This document shows positions 55,601-62,430 of a stretch of DNA of 64,000 bases, in pieces. The notes below the pieces were generated by a model. That model was given only the letters and a program-made list of their open reading frames with translations. It did no database searches and had not been told where the DNA came from. Source of the DNA: Brevundimonas sp. G8 (GTDB lineage: Bacteria > Pseudomonadota > Alphaproteobacteria > Caulobacterales > Caulobacteraceae); NCBI RefSeq assembly GCF_902506205.1, contig NZ_LR732816.1, positions 3,050,993 to 3,114,992 on the forward strand, written 5' to 3'. Position numbers and translations under genes: made by a program. Every line of letters begins with the position of its first letter. Position 1 is the stretch's first letter.

Positions 55601-57153
55601 TTGGATCTTTGCGACCGTTCGCGCCGCATATCGCCGGCTTGGAGGTTCTCTGGAGCCGTCTGGAAGTCCAGGCTCCGGGGCCCAACGAATGCGTTCAGGT
55701 TCTACGCGAGCTCGCCGCCGAGCCTCTCACGCCCGCGCGCAAGGGCGTTATGCTCTCGACACTGAGACGGTTGGCGGAGACATTTGACCAAGCGACGCCG
55801 CAACTGCGGGCACGGCTGAACACGCTGCCCCTCTGGTCGGGCTCGGAATGGTCAAAGGAGAGGCCCGCCTTCGCCTTCGAAGGCGAAGGATTGGCGGACG
55901 CGGACGTCGCCACCGCCATTGTCTGGCGTCCCGGTCTCTCCTCGTTCCAGGGCCTCGAGGCGATACTCCCGGCCCTTGGGGTGACGCTGCTACGTCTCGA
56001 AAACTTCACTCCTGTTCAGATGACCACGCTCGGATTGGCCTCCGGTCGGGAGCATCGCAGGCGGTTTGGCCATGCCGTTTCACTGCTCGATCAAGCCCTG
56101 ATCCGGTCCGACGTGGCGCTTCATGAGTCGCTCTCCGTGGCGTGGCCGGCGTTGCAGAGCGCCGAGTTCCTACTGGAGCCCGAACTGGAGATCGAAGCCG
56201 CGCTCGATGGTAAGGCGCCGATCCGATTCGCCGCCGGCGCCCACCTCTCCCTGGACGCCCGGCACTTTGTCGCCCGCAGCCTCAATGAGGCCGGCGACGC
56301 CCAGGCCGGCGGTCAGGCCATCGCCTCCCTGTTCGACGGTGACCGTCAGAAGGTCGCCTGGGCATGGAGTTCGGTCTGGGCGCGGGCGACCGCCGACCAG
56401 GCGGAGGCGCAGATCGTGCTTCCTCAACTGAAGGTGGAACAGGCCGGCGGCCTTGAGCGCCTTGAACAGCTCAAGGCTTCGGCGGAAGGCCGAGCCAAGG
56501 GTAAGGCGGGCGCGGCGTCACCTCCGAAGCCGAAAGCACCGCCGGCGCGGCAGCCGAAGATCGAGGTCCGACAGCTGCGAGACCTGTCCACGCTCCAGCC
56601 GACTCAAGGCACCATCGTCAATCAGGGTGTGGCCAGTCAGGGCGTCGTCTTCCCGAAGCCCAAGATGACCGACCTCTCGCGGACGTTCACGCGGCCCAAT
56701 CTTGGCACCGCCTCCCGTCCGCCTGGCAAGCGGTCGGTCCTGCCGCCAGCCAACGACCGCGAAGCCATGGCGCTCGACGCCATTCGACGAGCCCTCCAGC
56801 TTGATCCCGAACAATTCCGCGACGTTCGGGAACGCCGGGGACTGGGCGTGGACGCCATCGACGAAATGCGCCACCTGTACGAGTTGAAGATGACCTCGGG
56901 ACCGAAATTCCTTGATGAGGTTAATCTTGAAGCCTCGCAGGTTAAGGCGGCGATTGAGGAGCCGGATGACTTCTTCCTGGCCCTGGTGGCCGGTCTTGAG
57001 GACGGGGAAGGCGAACTGCGCGTGCGGTTCATTTTCAGACCGCTAGAGAAGCTGCAGACCCGGATTCCCGCCGTCGTCACCTTGACGGGCGTCGATACTG
57101 TCGAGGCGCTGGAATATGTGTTCGTGAAGGCGGATCCAGGGCAGGACGGCTGA
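52621..57153 (+). CDS. Giant HSP90-type ATPase with C-terminal NO VEIN/DUF3883-like nuclease domain
   Basis: 1510 residues. N-terminal GHKL/sacsin-like ATPase: N-box ETLQNANDLGA (80-90), VVHDGKPVTLKDMG (107-120) and lid SGRFGIGQKTLQ (137-148). The middle thousand residues are helical repeats without known motif. A Lys/Pro-rich linker (about 1270-1380) leads to a C-terminal domain with GVDAIDEMRHLYELK (Asp1411 or Asp1414, Glu1421, Lys1423), then VNLEASQVKAAI and DDFFLALVAGL, the layout of DUF3883 (NO VEIN C-terminal), a restriction-like fold. The same ATPase-plus-NOV_C order occurs in plant NO VEIN. Weak GAGG precedes the ATG. Confidence 0.8.
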   Translation: MTAVVDSEDLAGRQAADRLSVEWPDTSWAPTEPSPAWARGAVGRFAELVRDQPAIFRASQKNAERKAKSLSPRPFQGLTETLQNANDLGATVVRFAYEGGTQPRLHVVHDGKPVTLKDMGAMVMPWLSSKEDDDEASGRFGIGQKTLQALGGPIAMHCEPYHFEMRSDHPVGVAPPAAIPGVYDPGARETMVSLPLLTRYDVKSVEVAVAEMGVESLLFLNSVRRLEFHDLESGKPTTSYAIKAEVPISELMVLGDIKVDVEISRLQVSAPEDQTGRAFIRYWARRPVPAGEERIDKNTGAVTPLGLCVEQGGAGEGHLFDRVRMPVKMRFPVNLNAQFDPDAARTTIMPLQWNESRFKDLGALLGSAALIAFDREPSHAWSHAPLRPEVEGQEGWVAERLEVDVADQARDRLMGELRLPDQDGDRRPLDAFVYETADLDGLLTPDDQIAINIFSAVLTEEHRDSGGRWRDVLSELGQSRELDFDDALDIFEHPDRINGREPNWFVRMAALAGRSGSIPGFLLHRSILLADGSVVRAPAQGGAKVLVRSGSADSLAVRLGLALPLHPAYLGEDDVAVEACAAFAQAGVLVDSADSPDDALALLGQASPFLGENLAAAVDVSDADLLAIRDAWARKPRDDQRALAGRIGRNIRIRAIYYDGRSVISDWTRPVELYMPFSIDKESDAFAKIADRTPGLKWADPGYSLVLKQAGGRSEVGARRFLSALGVATAPRLTAPVGERAIYARDSRKVSALNVPNRPRAQTAAVRALEATHLMSDRWSPDIEAVVADIRSAPSKVRRKRSLDLLALLARNWERRYAEHQSAEAVSGYNGSLRKRGEVQSTWLAQLAEAEWLPHGGGGFAAPGKLCLPTPANRLAHGTTRSAFLATVATEVSNSGLLTALGVRKGPTTVDLVDRLRAYQGEALTEGVRQQVHGIYQLLADSLRASKSEAAMGRSLTPQQLRNAFRSTATARGLVLAQDGWHAPEAVFSGPQVFGSLRPFAPHIAGLEVLWSRLEVQAPGPNECVQVLRELAAEPLTPARKGVMLSTLRRLAETFDQATPQLRARLNTLPLWSGSEWSKERPAFAFEGEGLADADVATAIVWRPGLSSFQGLEAILPALGVTLLRLENFTPVQMTTLGLASGREHRRRFGHAVSLLDQALIRSDVALHESLSVAWPALQSAEFLLEPELEIEAALDGKAPIRFAAGAHLSLDARHFVARSLNEAGDAQAGGQAIASLFDGDRQKVAWAWSSVWARATADQAEAQIVLPQLKVEQAGGLERLEQLKASAEGRAKGKAGAASPPKPKAPPARQPKIEVRQLRDLSTLQPTQGTIVNQGVASQGVVFPKPKMTDLSRTFTRPNLGTASRPPGKRSVLPPANDREAMALDAIRRALQLDPEQFRDVRERRGLGVDAIDEMRHLYELKMTSGPKFLDEVNLEASQVKAAIEEPDDFFLALVAGLEDGEGELRVRFIFRPLEKLQTRIPAVVTLTGVDTVEALEYVFVKADPGQDG

Positions 57154-57707
57154 TTAGTCCTTCGACGCTGAGTGAACGGATGATCCGGCGGGTCATGCCA
57201 GACGATGCTAAGTTCGAACACCTGCTGACACAGGCAATCGCGGACTGTTTGACTACCTATCCCGCGCTTCAGCTTGACGCACCTTGTTCGCGTCCACGCA
57301 GGCCGTAGCTGCTGCTTAGCCTCGTCACACAAGGCGGCGAAGGCGAAGGTCAAGGTGTTGGAGCGCGCGGCCTGCCTCGGTTAAAGCCAGCGTCCGGTTC
57401 TTGGCCCTCGCCGAATGTCCGCTGCTGGCGCATCTGCGACATCAGCAAATGACCGTGCCTGACTCGGAGGCGACGTCCGGAAAGTCTGCTCTGCAGAAAC
57501 AGCTCGACAGGATTTCGAGGCGCTACGAATGATTCGATTAGCCGATAGTTAGCCCTTCTGCTTGCAGAGGTAGTCTCGCAGCGTGGTCCCACGGGACAGA
57601 TGATATGCGCCTTAGCCACTGCCATCCATGTGACGAGCCCATCGTGTGGATCTTCAGGCCCTGGCGCCTGATCCTAGCGCGTGGCCGACAACTGCGACGG
57701 ACCTACT
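57154..57707. other. Gene-poor stretch between convergent cargo genes
   Basis: 554 bases with no convincing gene. A 42-codon frame starts at ATG 57180 but has no recognisable feature. At 57413-57432 lies one copy of a scattered repeat (GAATGTCCGCTGCTGGCGCA). The rest resembles decayed intergenic repeat sequence. Confidence 0.45.
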
Positions 57708-58523
57708 TTAGACCCTCTTGGGCTTTGCATGGCGGGCCGCGCCGGGCCTCACCGCGCCCGTCCGGGGATCGACTCTCTGGAAGAGTTCGTCGAACCACTC
57801 GAACCCATCAGGGTTGGCGGCTTGCGCGAGAGGAAGGCCATGGAGGTAGGGCTTCCCCTGGTGGAAGGCTCCGACCGTTCGGCCTCCACCCTTTGGGTAG
57901 AGCGAGGCCATTTGGGGAGCCCCTCCGGACAGAGGGTCAGAACCGCTGGAGATGGCCTCGCAGAACGCGCTGTAGATCGACCGGCTCGTCCCGCCAATGT
58001 AGGATTCCTTCCAGCGGAGGGCCTCCGCCTTCAACGACTTGGAGCCCGAGCCAGCGATCGTGATGACGCCCGGAGCGGCCTCGTCGATCTCGACCGCCTC
58101 GTCCGTCCAGGTCTTCCCATCCTTGTTGAAGGAGGTCCGCCACAACAACGGCCTCGCCTCGGCGCGCTCGCCGTCGCGGCTCGCATGAACCACGGTGAAG
58201 TTCTCGTCCGGGGCGTCGTGGCGCAGCTGAAAGGAGCTCTTCAGTCCCTCCACGACGATCTCGTGCCGTTCCGCTACCGTGGCTTCCGCGCTGAACAACG
58301 CCCCTTTATCGGCGGCGCTCGTCAGCTGGCTCAGGACGAGAGCGGGGAACACCACGTCCCCGCAGTAAGCCCAGATGTCCGGCGTGGTTGTCGATGCGAA
58401 GACCTTCCGGCCTGCATCCCAGCGTCTGGAGGATGACCCCCACGAGATGCGGCTGTCCGTGGCCACATGCAGCGCAGCGAACCGGTCCTGGTCGCGTGAC
58501 CACCAGGCGATCAGGGTCGTCAT
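57708..58523 (-). CDS. Predicted Ntn hydrolase of proteasome beta-subunit type
   Basis: 271 residues. GGAGG five bases before the ATG fixes the start. Removal of Met would expose Thr1 of TTLIAWW; then come Asp22 in ATDSRISWG and Lys39 in WDAGRKVFAS. Proteasome beta subunits use Thr1, Asp17 and Lys33 with nearly the same spacing. Further family-like features are IWAYCGDVVFPALVLSQL and ITIAGSGSKSL. No proteasome alpha, HslU or other partner is visible. It is convergent with the giant ATPase and adjacent to tniB remains. Peptidase activity is inference. Confidence 0.7.
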   Translation of the reverse strand: MTTLIAWWSRDQDRFAALHVATDSRISWGSSSRRWDAGRKVFASTTTPDIWAYCGDVVFPALVLSQLTSAADKGALFSAEATVAERHEIVVEGLKSSFQLRHDAPDENFTVVHASRDGERAEARPLLWRTSFNKDGKTWTDEAVEIDEAAPGVITIAGSGSKSLKAEALRWKESYIGGTSRSIYSAFCEAISSGSDPLSGGAPQMASLYPKGGGRTVGAFHQGKPYLHGLPLAQAANPDGFEWFDELFQRVDPRTGAVRPGAARHAKPKRV

Positions 58524-58560
58524 CGTTTCCTCCAGTGGCCTGTGGCCGCTCTTTTGCTAG

Positions 58561-58809
58561 AAAGACCTGCCGCTGCGGCAGCCCACTTCCTGGTCAGTGA
58601 GCATGCTGGAGAGCGCCTATGAGTTGACCGGTGGATATGTCGGTCGAGCCTCGTACCTGGTGCAGGAGGCAAGCGCCCAAGCGGTGCTTTCAGGCACCGA
58701 ACAAATCACGGAGACCATCCTTAAATCTAGCGAGCTAAGCAATAGCCTCGCCGCACTAAGGAATGCAGGGGCCCGAGCGGGAAGACGAACCCGACGGGCC
58801 GCGATCTGA
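58561..58809 (+). pseudogene. tniB: tniB, 3' fragment
   Basis: The frame opens after a TAG at 58558 and gives KDLPLRQP, then LESAYELTGGYVGRASYLVQ and AVLSGTEQITETIL, matching the last part of the TniB AAA+ ATPase. The Walker motifs and all upstream sequence are missing; the unrelated Ntn-hydrolase gene begins only 38 bases away on the other strand. Its stop overlaps the tniQ ATG (TGATG), the original operon junction. Confidence 0.75.
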
Positions 58810-59876
58810 TGACGCTTTCATATCCTGACGAAGCGCTTGGGTCGGTTGTCCTCCGATGGTCAGTAAGAAGGCGGCTGGATCCATTGTTGGCTGACCAAGC
58901 GATACGGGGCGGCGGGACCTACCTTTCACCTGATATCCTAAAGGCCATGCAAAAGGCTGGAGCATCCTCGGTCGAGTTGGACAGGCTGGCATCCCTTTGG
59001 ATTAGCAAATGGCCTAAGGTTTCCGTCGGCGATCTGCACATCCCGCCGGATGGCGGATCAGGCATCGGTAAGGGGTGTGAGGCATGTCTCGCCGATGATG
59101 CGTCAGCGGGCCGTGATCACTACCTGCGCAACGAGTGGTGCCTTTCTTGGCGCGTTACCTGCGAACGACACCGCACCGCGCTCGTAGAGTTCTCGGCGGC
59201 GGAGTTGATGCCCGTCATGATCGCGGGCTGCCGAGATCACAGGATCCGGTTTATTCGCGACGTCGATCAGGTCGCAGATCCTTTTCGGCGTGCCGGCCAA
59301 CGAAGGGGAGGGGGCAGGGGTTCGATTTCAGTGCTGGGGGCCTGCCTGGAAAACGATATCTGCTCGACGCTACGAGGCGCGTCATTTCCTGACTACTGGT
59401 GTGTCAGTCCAAGCTGGCCCGCCGCACGTGGCGTCTTGATCGATCTCTCCGATTTACTCCTTAAGCAGGCGAGGGGAAGCCGCGAGCGTCTCATCCATAC
59501 GTTCGCGGATGGCGACTGGATTCCGGCAGTACAAGCTTTGAGCTTTGCAGAGGGAGCTTACCCCTCAATCGGCGCCTTCTGGCAGCGTCGGCTTCTCGAA
59601 ACCTGCGCCCGAATCCTCATTGATCCGTCGCGGTTTGAACACCTATCTGATGGTCACCAAATGAGTGTGCACGCTGAACTGGCTTACGGTCGGATTGGCC
59701 AGCAGCGAGCGCGTAGTGCGCTCGGCCGGCTTGCGACATCTGACCTTCTCAGTCTGCTGTTCGCCTACGTTCAAGAACGCCATTTGGCAGAGATGGAGCA
59801 GCGGATCAGAGGATGGCCAGCCCCCTTGATCAACCGCGTTGCTGCAGCTGCGTCGGTCGCGCTTTATATACAATAG
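58809..59876 (+). CDS. tniQ: TniQ family transposition targeting protein
   Basis: 355 residues. The N-terminus YPDEALGSVVLRWS is the TniQ start motif, and the zinc-binding region follows: CEACLADD (Cys90, Cys93), HYLRNEWCLSW and CERHRTAL (Cys118, His121). TniQ/TnsD proteins choose the target site and bridge to the TniB/TnsC ATPase. The gene is intact although its partner genes are damaged or absent. The length is shorter than TnsD and suits Tn5053-type TniQ. Confidence 0.85.
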   Translation: MTLSYPDEALGSVVLRWSVRRRLDPLLADQAIRGGGTYLSPDILKAMQKAGASSVELDRLASLWISKWPKVSVGDLHIPPDGGSGIGKGCEACLADDASAGRDHYLRNEWCLSWRVTCERHRTALVEFSAAELMPVMIAGCRDHRIRFIRDVDQVADPFRRAGQRRGGGRGSISVLGACLENDICSTLRGASFPDYWCVSPSWPAARGVLIDLSDLLLKQARGSRERLIHTFADGDWIPAVQALSFAEGAYPSIGAFWQRRLLETCARILIDPSRFEHLSDGHQMSVHAELAYGRIGQQRARSALGRLATSDLLSLLFAYVQERHLAEMEQRIRGWPAPLINRVAAAASVALYIQ

Positions 59877-59951
59877 TATATAATCTGCCGCTCTGGACGA
59901 CAGGGCCCGGGTTTGCGAATCTGCCTGGACCAACTGCATAAGGGAGCGAAA

Positions 59952-60302
59952 GTGGAGACCTCAAGCGACGCCCACTCCGTGGAGGAAAGCGGCCATCGTT
60001 CGATGAGTCTTCGTCTGCCCAGGCCGATGCACGAAGCCATGAAGGCGTTAGCGGCTCGCCGTGGTTCGAAAGCTGCGGACTTCTACGTCGAGACCGTGGA
60101 GACCTTTATCCGGGACCACATGGCCGGATATCGGCATCTTTTCGCAATCGAGAACGACGCTGTGCACATCAGCGTCAATGTGCCGGTTCGGTTTGCTCAT
60201 ACTGTTCGGGATGCGGCGCTTGGTCGACGGGTGACGCCGAACGAGCTAGTTTTCACTGCTGTCAGCCATGTGCTGGAAAGCGTGAATGCGGAAGCCGCTT
60301 AG
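59952..60302 (+). CDS. Ribbon-helix-helix (CopG-like) protein linked to tniQ
   Basis: 116 residues from GTG 59952, five bases after AGGGAG; the frame from 59913 is not supported. The N-terminal half (RSMSLRLPRPMHEAMKALAA, then KAADFYVETVETFI) is ribbon-helix-helix-like. The C-terminal half, IENDAVHISVNVPVRFAHTV to TPNELVFTAVSHVLE, looks like a second such unit. It lies between tniQ and the right end repeats and could regulate transposition. A fragment of a paralogue lies left of the element at 41272. Confidence 0.65.
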   Translation: METSSDAHSVEESGHRSMSLRLPRPMHEAMKALAARRGSKAADFYVETVETFIRDHMAGYRHLFAIENDAVHISVNVPVRFAHTVRDAALGRRVTPNELVFTAVSHVLESVNAEAA

Positions 60303-60306
60303 CGCC

Positions 60307-60350
60307 TGAGTCCAACGAACTTGGAACCGGAGTCCAACGAACCCGGAACC
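60307..60350 (+). repeat. Tandem 22-bp repeats inside the right end of the TniQ element
   Basis: Two abutting units (60307-60328 and 60329-60350) agree in 19 of 22 positions, built on GAGTCCAACGAAC--GGAACC. A third, degenerate unit (60369-60390) lies in the terminal repeat. Their complement matches the left-end units. Confidence 0.7.
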
Positions 60351-60368
60351 AAACTGCCGCTCAGGCCC

Positions 60369-60396
60369 AGAGTCTCAAGAACCTGGAACACCGACA
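60369..60396 (-). repeat. Right terminal inverted repeat of the TniQ element
   Basis: The complement begins TGTCGGTGTTCCAGG and includes TGAGACTC. It agrees with 41541-41567 in 20 of 27 positions. Confidence 0.7.
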
Positions 60397-60401
60397 ACAT
60401 G
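60397..60401. repeat. Right target-site duplication ACATG
   Basis: An exact copy of 41536-41540, directly after the terminal ACA of the element. Confidence 0.75.
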
Positions 60402-60447
60402 CAACAAGTTCGAACTTGGTCAGCCTTCGCATAATATATCTTAGGCG

Positions 60448-60888
60448 ATAAACTGGGCGGCCGCGAGCGCGGCGGTTGTTGCGCTTGGAGCGTGCACAGC
60501 CACTGACGGCCCAAGGACTGATGAGTCTGGGCGGTCTCCGGTATTGCCGCCGACTTCGGCCCTGATCATGGAGGCGAATCCTCCTCCGCCCTTCACCTAC
60601 TGGGCCGCCCCAGGCTCGACCATACGCAACCATGGCCGACAGCCGGGAATCTGGATTGCGCAGGCCGGCGGAAAGCCCGACCGATATTATTTCGGCGATG
60701 GGTGCTTGGCCTCGCGACAGCAGCAGTTTGTCGGTCGACCGGTCTCGGAGATGCCGGTGCCGCCGAGCGGCGCGGAGTGGCGAACCCATTGCGCAAGCTG
60801 CGCCGTCAACCAAGACCTAAGATGGAACCGAATGAACATCACCTTCAATGACGACAGCCGAACGATAGAGGCGATCGCCTGCGGATAG
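60448..60888 (+). pseudogene. I78-type peptidase-inhibitor lipoprotein lacking a standard start codon
   Basis: The C-terminal half matches the I78 inhibitor pattern: GCLASRQQQFVGRPVSE, then RMNITFNDDSRTIEAIACG with its closing Cys-Gly. Upstream, the same frame encodes a lipoprotein signal, NWAAASAAVVALGACTA, with lipobox LGAC. An in-frame TAG ends at 60444, and no ATG, GTG or TTG precedes the signal; an ATA stands where the ATG would be expected (60448). So either translation starts at ATA, or an ATG-to-ATA change silenced it, or the element insertion cost its 5' end. A TTG at 60544 would lose the signal. Confidence 0.55.
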
Positions 60889-61122
60889 CGCGTATTTTTT
60901 CGCCTCATCGATAGCTTGGCCAACTGTTTACGCGGCAATCGTCCGAGAAAGGAATTGTGATGCCGGATGATGCTGTAGCCAATTGGCTATACTAACAGAA
61001 ACTTTGGTAACGCTCACCCAGCGTGAAGCGAAGAACTTGGGCCGGGACATATTGAATGGCCGCTGACTTCTATTTCAGACATCAGCGTACTCAGACTGAA
61101 TGCTGCAACGGCCCAAAGGCAT

Positions 61123-61980
61123 TTATGCCCAGTCTGCGCGTAGCAGCCGAAGCGCGATGCGGTCCATGCTCTGTTGTGACATGTCCGTGTTGTTGAGCAG
61201 GACAACGGTCCGACGCTGGTCTAGCACGTGCGCCAAGACCGAACGGTAGCCGTCCGTTCGTCCTGTCTCCCACGCAGCCAAGCGCGTTCCGCCTGGCGTC
61301 GCGAGACGGGCGACCCGACCGCCGATGGCGTAATGCTGATCAGGCGTTGTGATCTTCAGCATTTCCGCGCGGGATTGCGGCGTCAACAGGGGGGTGTCGA
61401 AAACACCGGACGCGGCGCGGAGAAGATCGTTGGCGGTGCTGGAGTAGCCGCCCGCAGCGGCTAGGAACGCCGGTCGCGGAGACATCTTGAGCACGGGCGG
61501 CGAGATCGAACTATAGGCCTTTGCCGTATCGGGACGCCCGTCGAAATCGAACTTCGCCACATCGGTGTCCGGAAGCCGCAGGGGCGTCACGACCAAGTCA
61601 TCGACAACGCGCTCGAACGGTTTCCCAGTCGCGGCTTCCACCATCGCGACGACGAGGATCCAGTTCGTGATCGCATAGTCGAAACGGGCGCCGGGTTCGA
61701 AGATCAGTTCGCCGGAGCAGAACAAGCTGGCCGCCTCTGCGGCGGTCATGGTCGATCGCTTGAGGGTGGGATCCGCCTCGACGGCGGGTCCATAGAGGTT
61801 AGGAACGCCACTGGTGTTGCTCAGCAACTGGCGGAGTGTGACCCGCCCTCCCGCGTCCTTCCGGAAGCCTGGCAAGGTGTCTGCGACTGACGCGCCCAGA
61901 CTCATCACCCCCTGCTCCACCAGTTGCAGGATCGCTGCGACGGTGAGCCATTTGGATATTGAGGCGATGACGTATCGATC
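61123..61980 (-). pseudogene. Serine hydrolase (beta-lactamase family), 5' truncated
   Basis: About 286 residues of a class C-like hydrolase remain: SxxK in VIASISKWLTVAAI, YxN-like YAITNWIL, and a late WETGRTDGY box. Normally 40-100 residues, including the signal peptide, precede the SxxK motif. Here the frame continues upstream to 62169 only as the antisense of a resolvase fragment, so the N-terminus was lost at a junction near 61980. Without an export signal it is unlikely to work as its relatives do. It is a different subtype from the gene at 6537. Confidence 0.7.
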
Positions 61981-61989
61981 TCGGGCTGA

Positions 61990-62418
61990 CGCGGCTCTCC
62001 CAGTCTCGGCGTCGGCGACGCGCTTGTAGTTTGGAAACTGGACCGACTTGGCAGAACGGTTCGCCAGCTCGTCGAGTTCGTTGCGGACCTTCATAACCGA
62101 GACGTGCAGTTCGTCAGCCTGACCGACGGGATCGACACCGCAACATCGGCTGGCCGCTTCTTCTTTCACGTTATGGCCGCGCTTGCTGAAATGGAGCGAG
62201 ACCTAGTGCGGGAGCGAACCAAAGCGGGCCTACTAGCCGCCAAAGCGCGAGGTCGTTTAGGTGGACGGCCAGCAAAGCTGACGACGCAGCAACTGAGGCA
62301 CGCAGCTCGGTTGCTAAAGGATCCCGAAACAACCGGTACGGAAGTGGCTCAGACCTTGGGTGTCGCCCGATCGACCCTCTACCGATCCTTGGAACGACTA
62401 GAGAAGCGGAAACGAACA
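61990..62418 (+). pseudogene. Serine recombinase (resolvase), N-terminally truncated
   Basis: The frame opens at 61990 and gives DALVVWKLDRLGRTVRQLVE, then DGIDTATSAGRFFFHVMAA, AEMERDLVRERTKAGLLAAK and the C-terminal helix-turn-helix TEVAQTLGVARSTLYRSL. The N-terminal part with the catalytic serine is missing; the residues just before DALVV are already degenerate. It closely resembles the intact resolvase at 41950-42540. It abuts the truncated serine hydrolase head to head. Confidence 0.75.
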
Positions 62419-62430
62419 ACGGACTGGAAG

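Larger units (their letters stand above)
41541..60396. mobile_element. TniQ-type (Tn5053/Tn7-like) transposon, 18.86 kb, with defence-like cargo
   Basis: Both termini read TGT inward: TGTGAGAGTTCCGAGATCG on the left and TGTCGGTGTTCCAGGTTCT (complement) on the right, 20 of 27 positions identical. Further copies of a related 22-bp sequence lie just inside each end, in inverted orientation. An exact 5-bp duplication (ACATG) flanks the element. Inside are a serine resolvase (left end), and a 5'-truncated tniB, tniQ and an RHH-like gene (right end). tniA and most of tniB are missing, so it cannot move without help. The cargo holds nucleotidyltransferase, PIN, ImmA, beta, sce7726, FRG, HSP90-like ATPase and Ntn-hydrolase genes. 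Confidence 0.75.

Noticed and set aside
57154..57707. CRISPR array or guide locus next to the TniQ genes
   Set aside because: No regularly spaced repeats of 28-37 bases are visible here or elsewhere in the window.
57741..58436. Plus-strand frames of 65-251 codons opposite the Ntn-hydrolase gene
   Set aside because: Shadow frames; the minus-strand gene has a strong ribosome-binding site and consistent active-site spacing.
61981..62169. N-terminal part of the 348-codon frame upstream of the serine hydrolase
   Set aside because: It is the antisense of the resolvase fragment and has no signal peptide.
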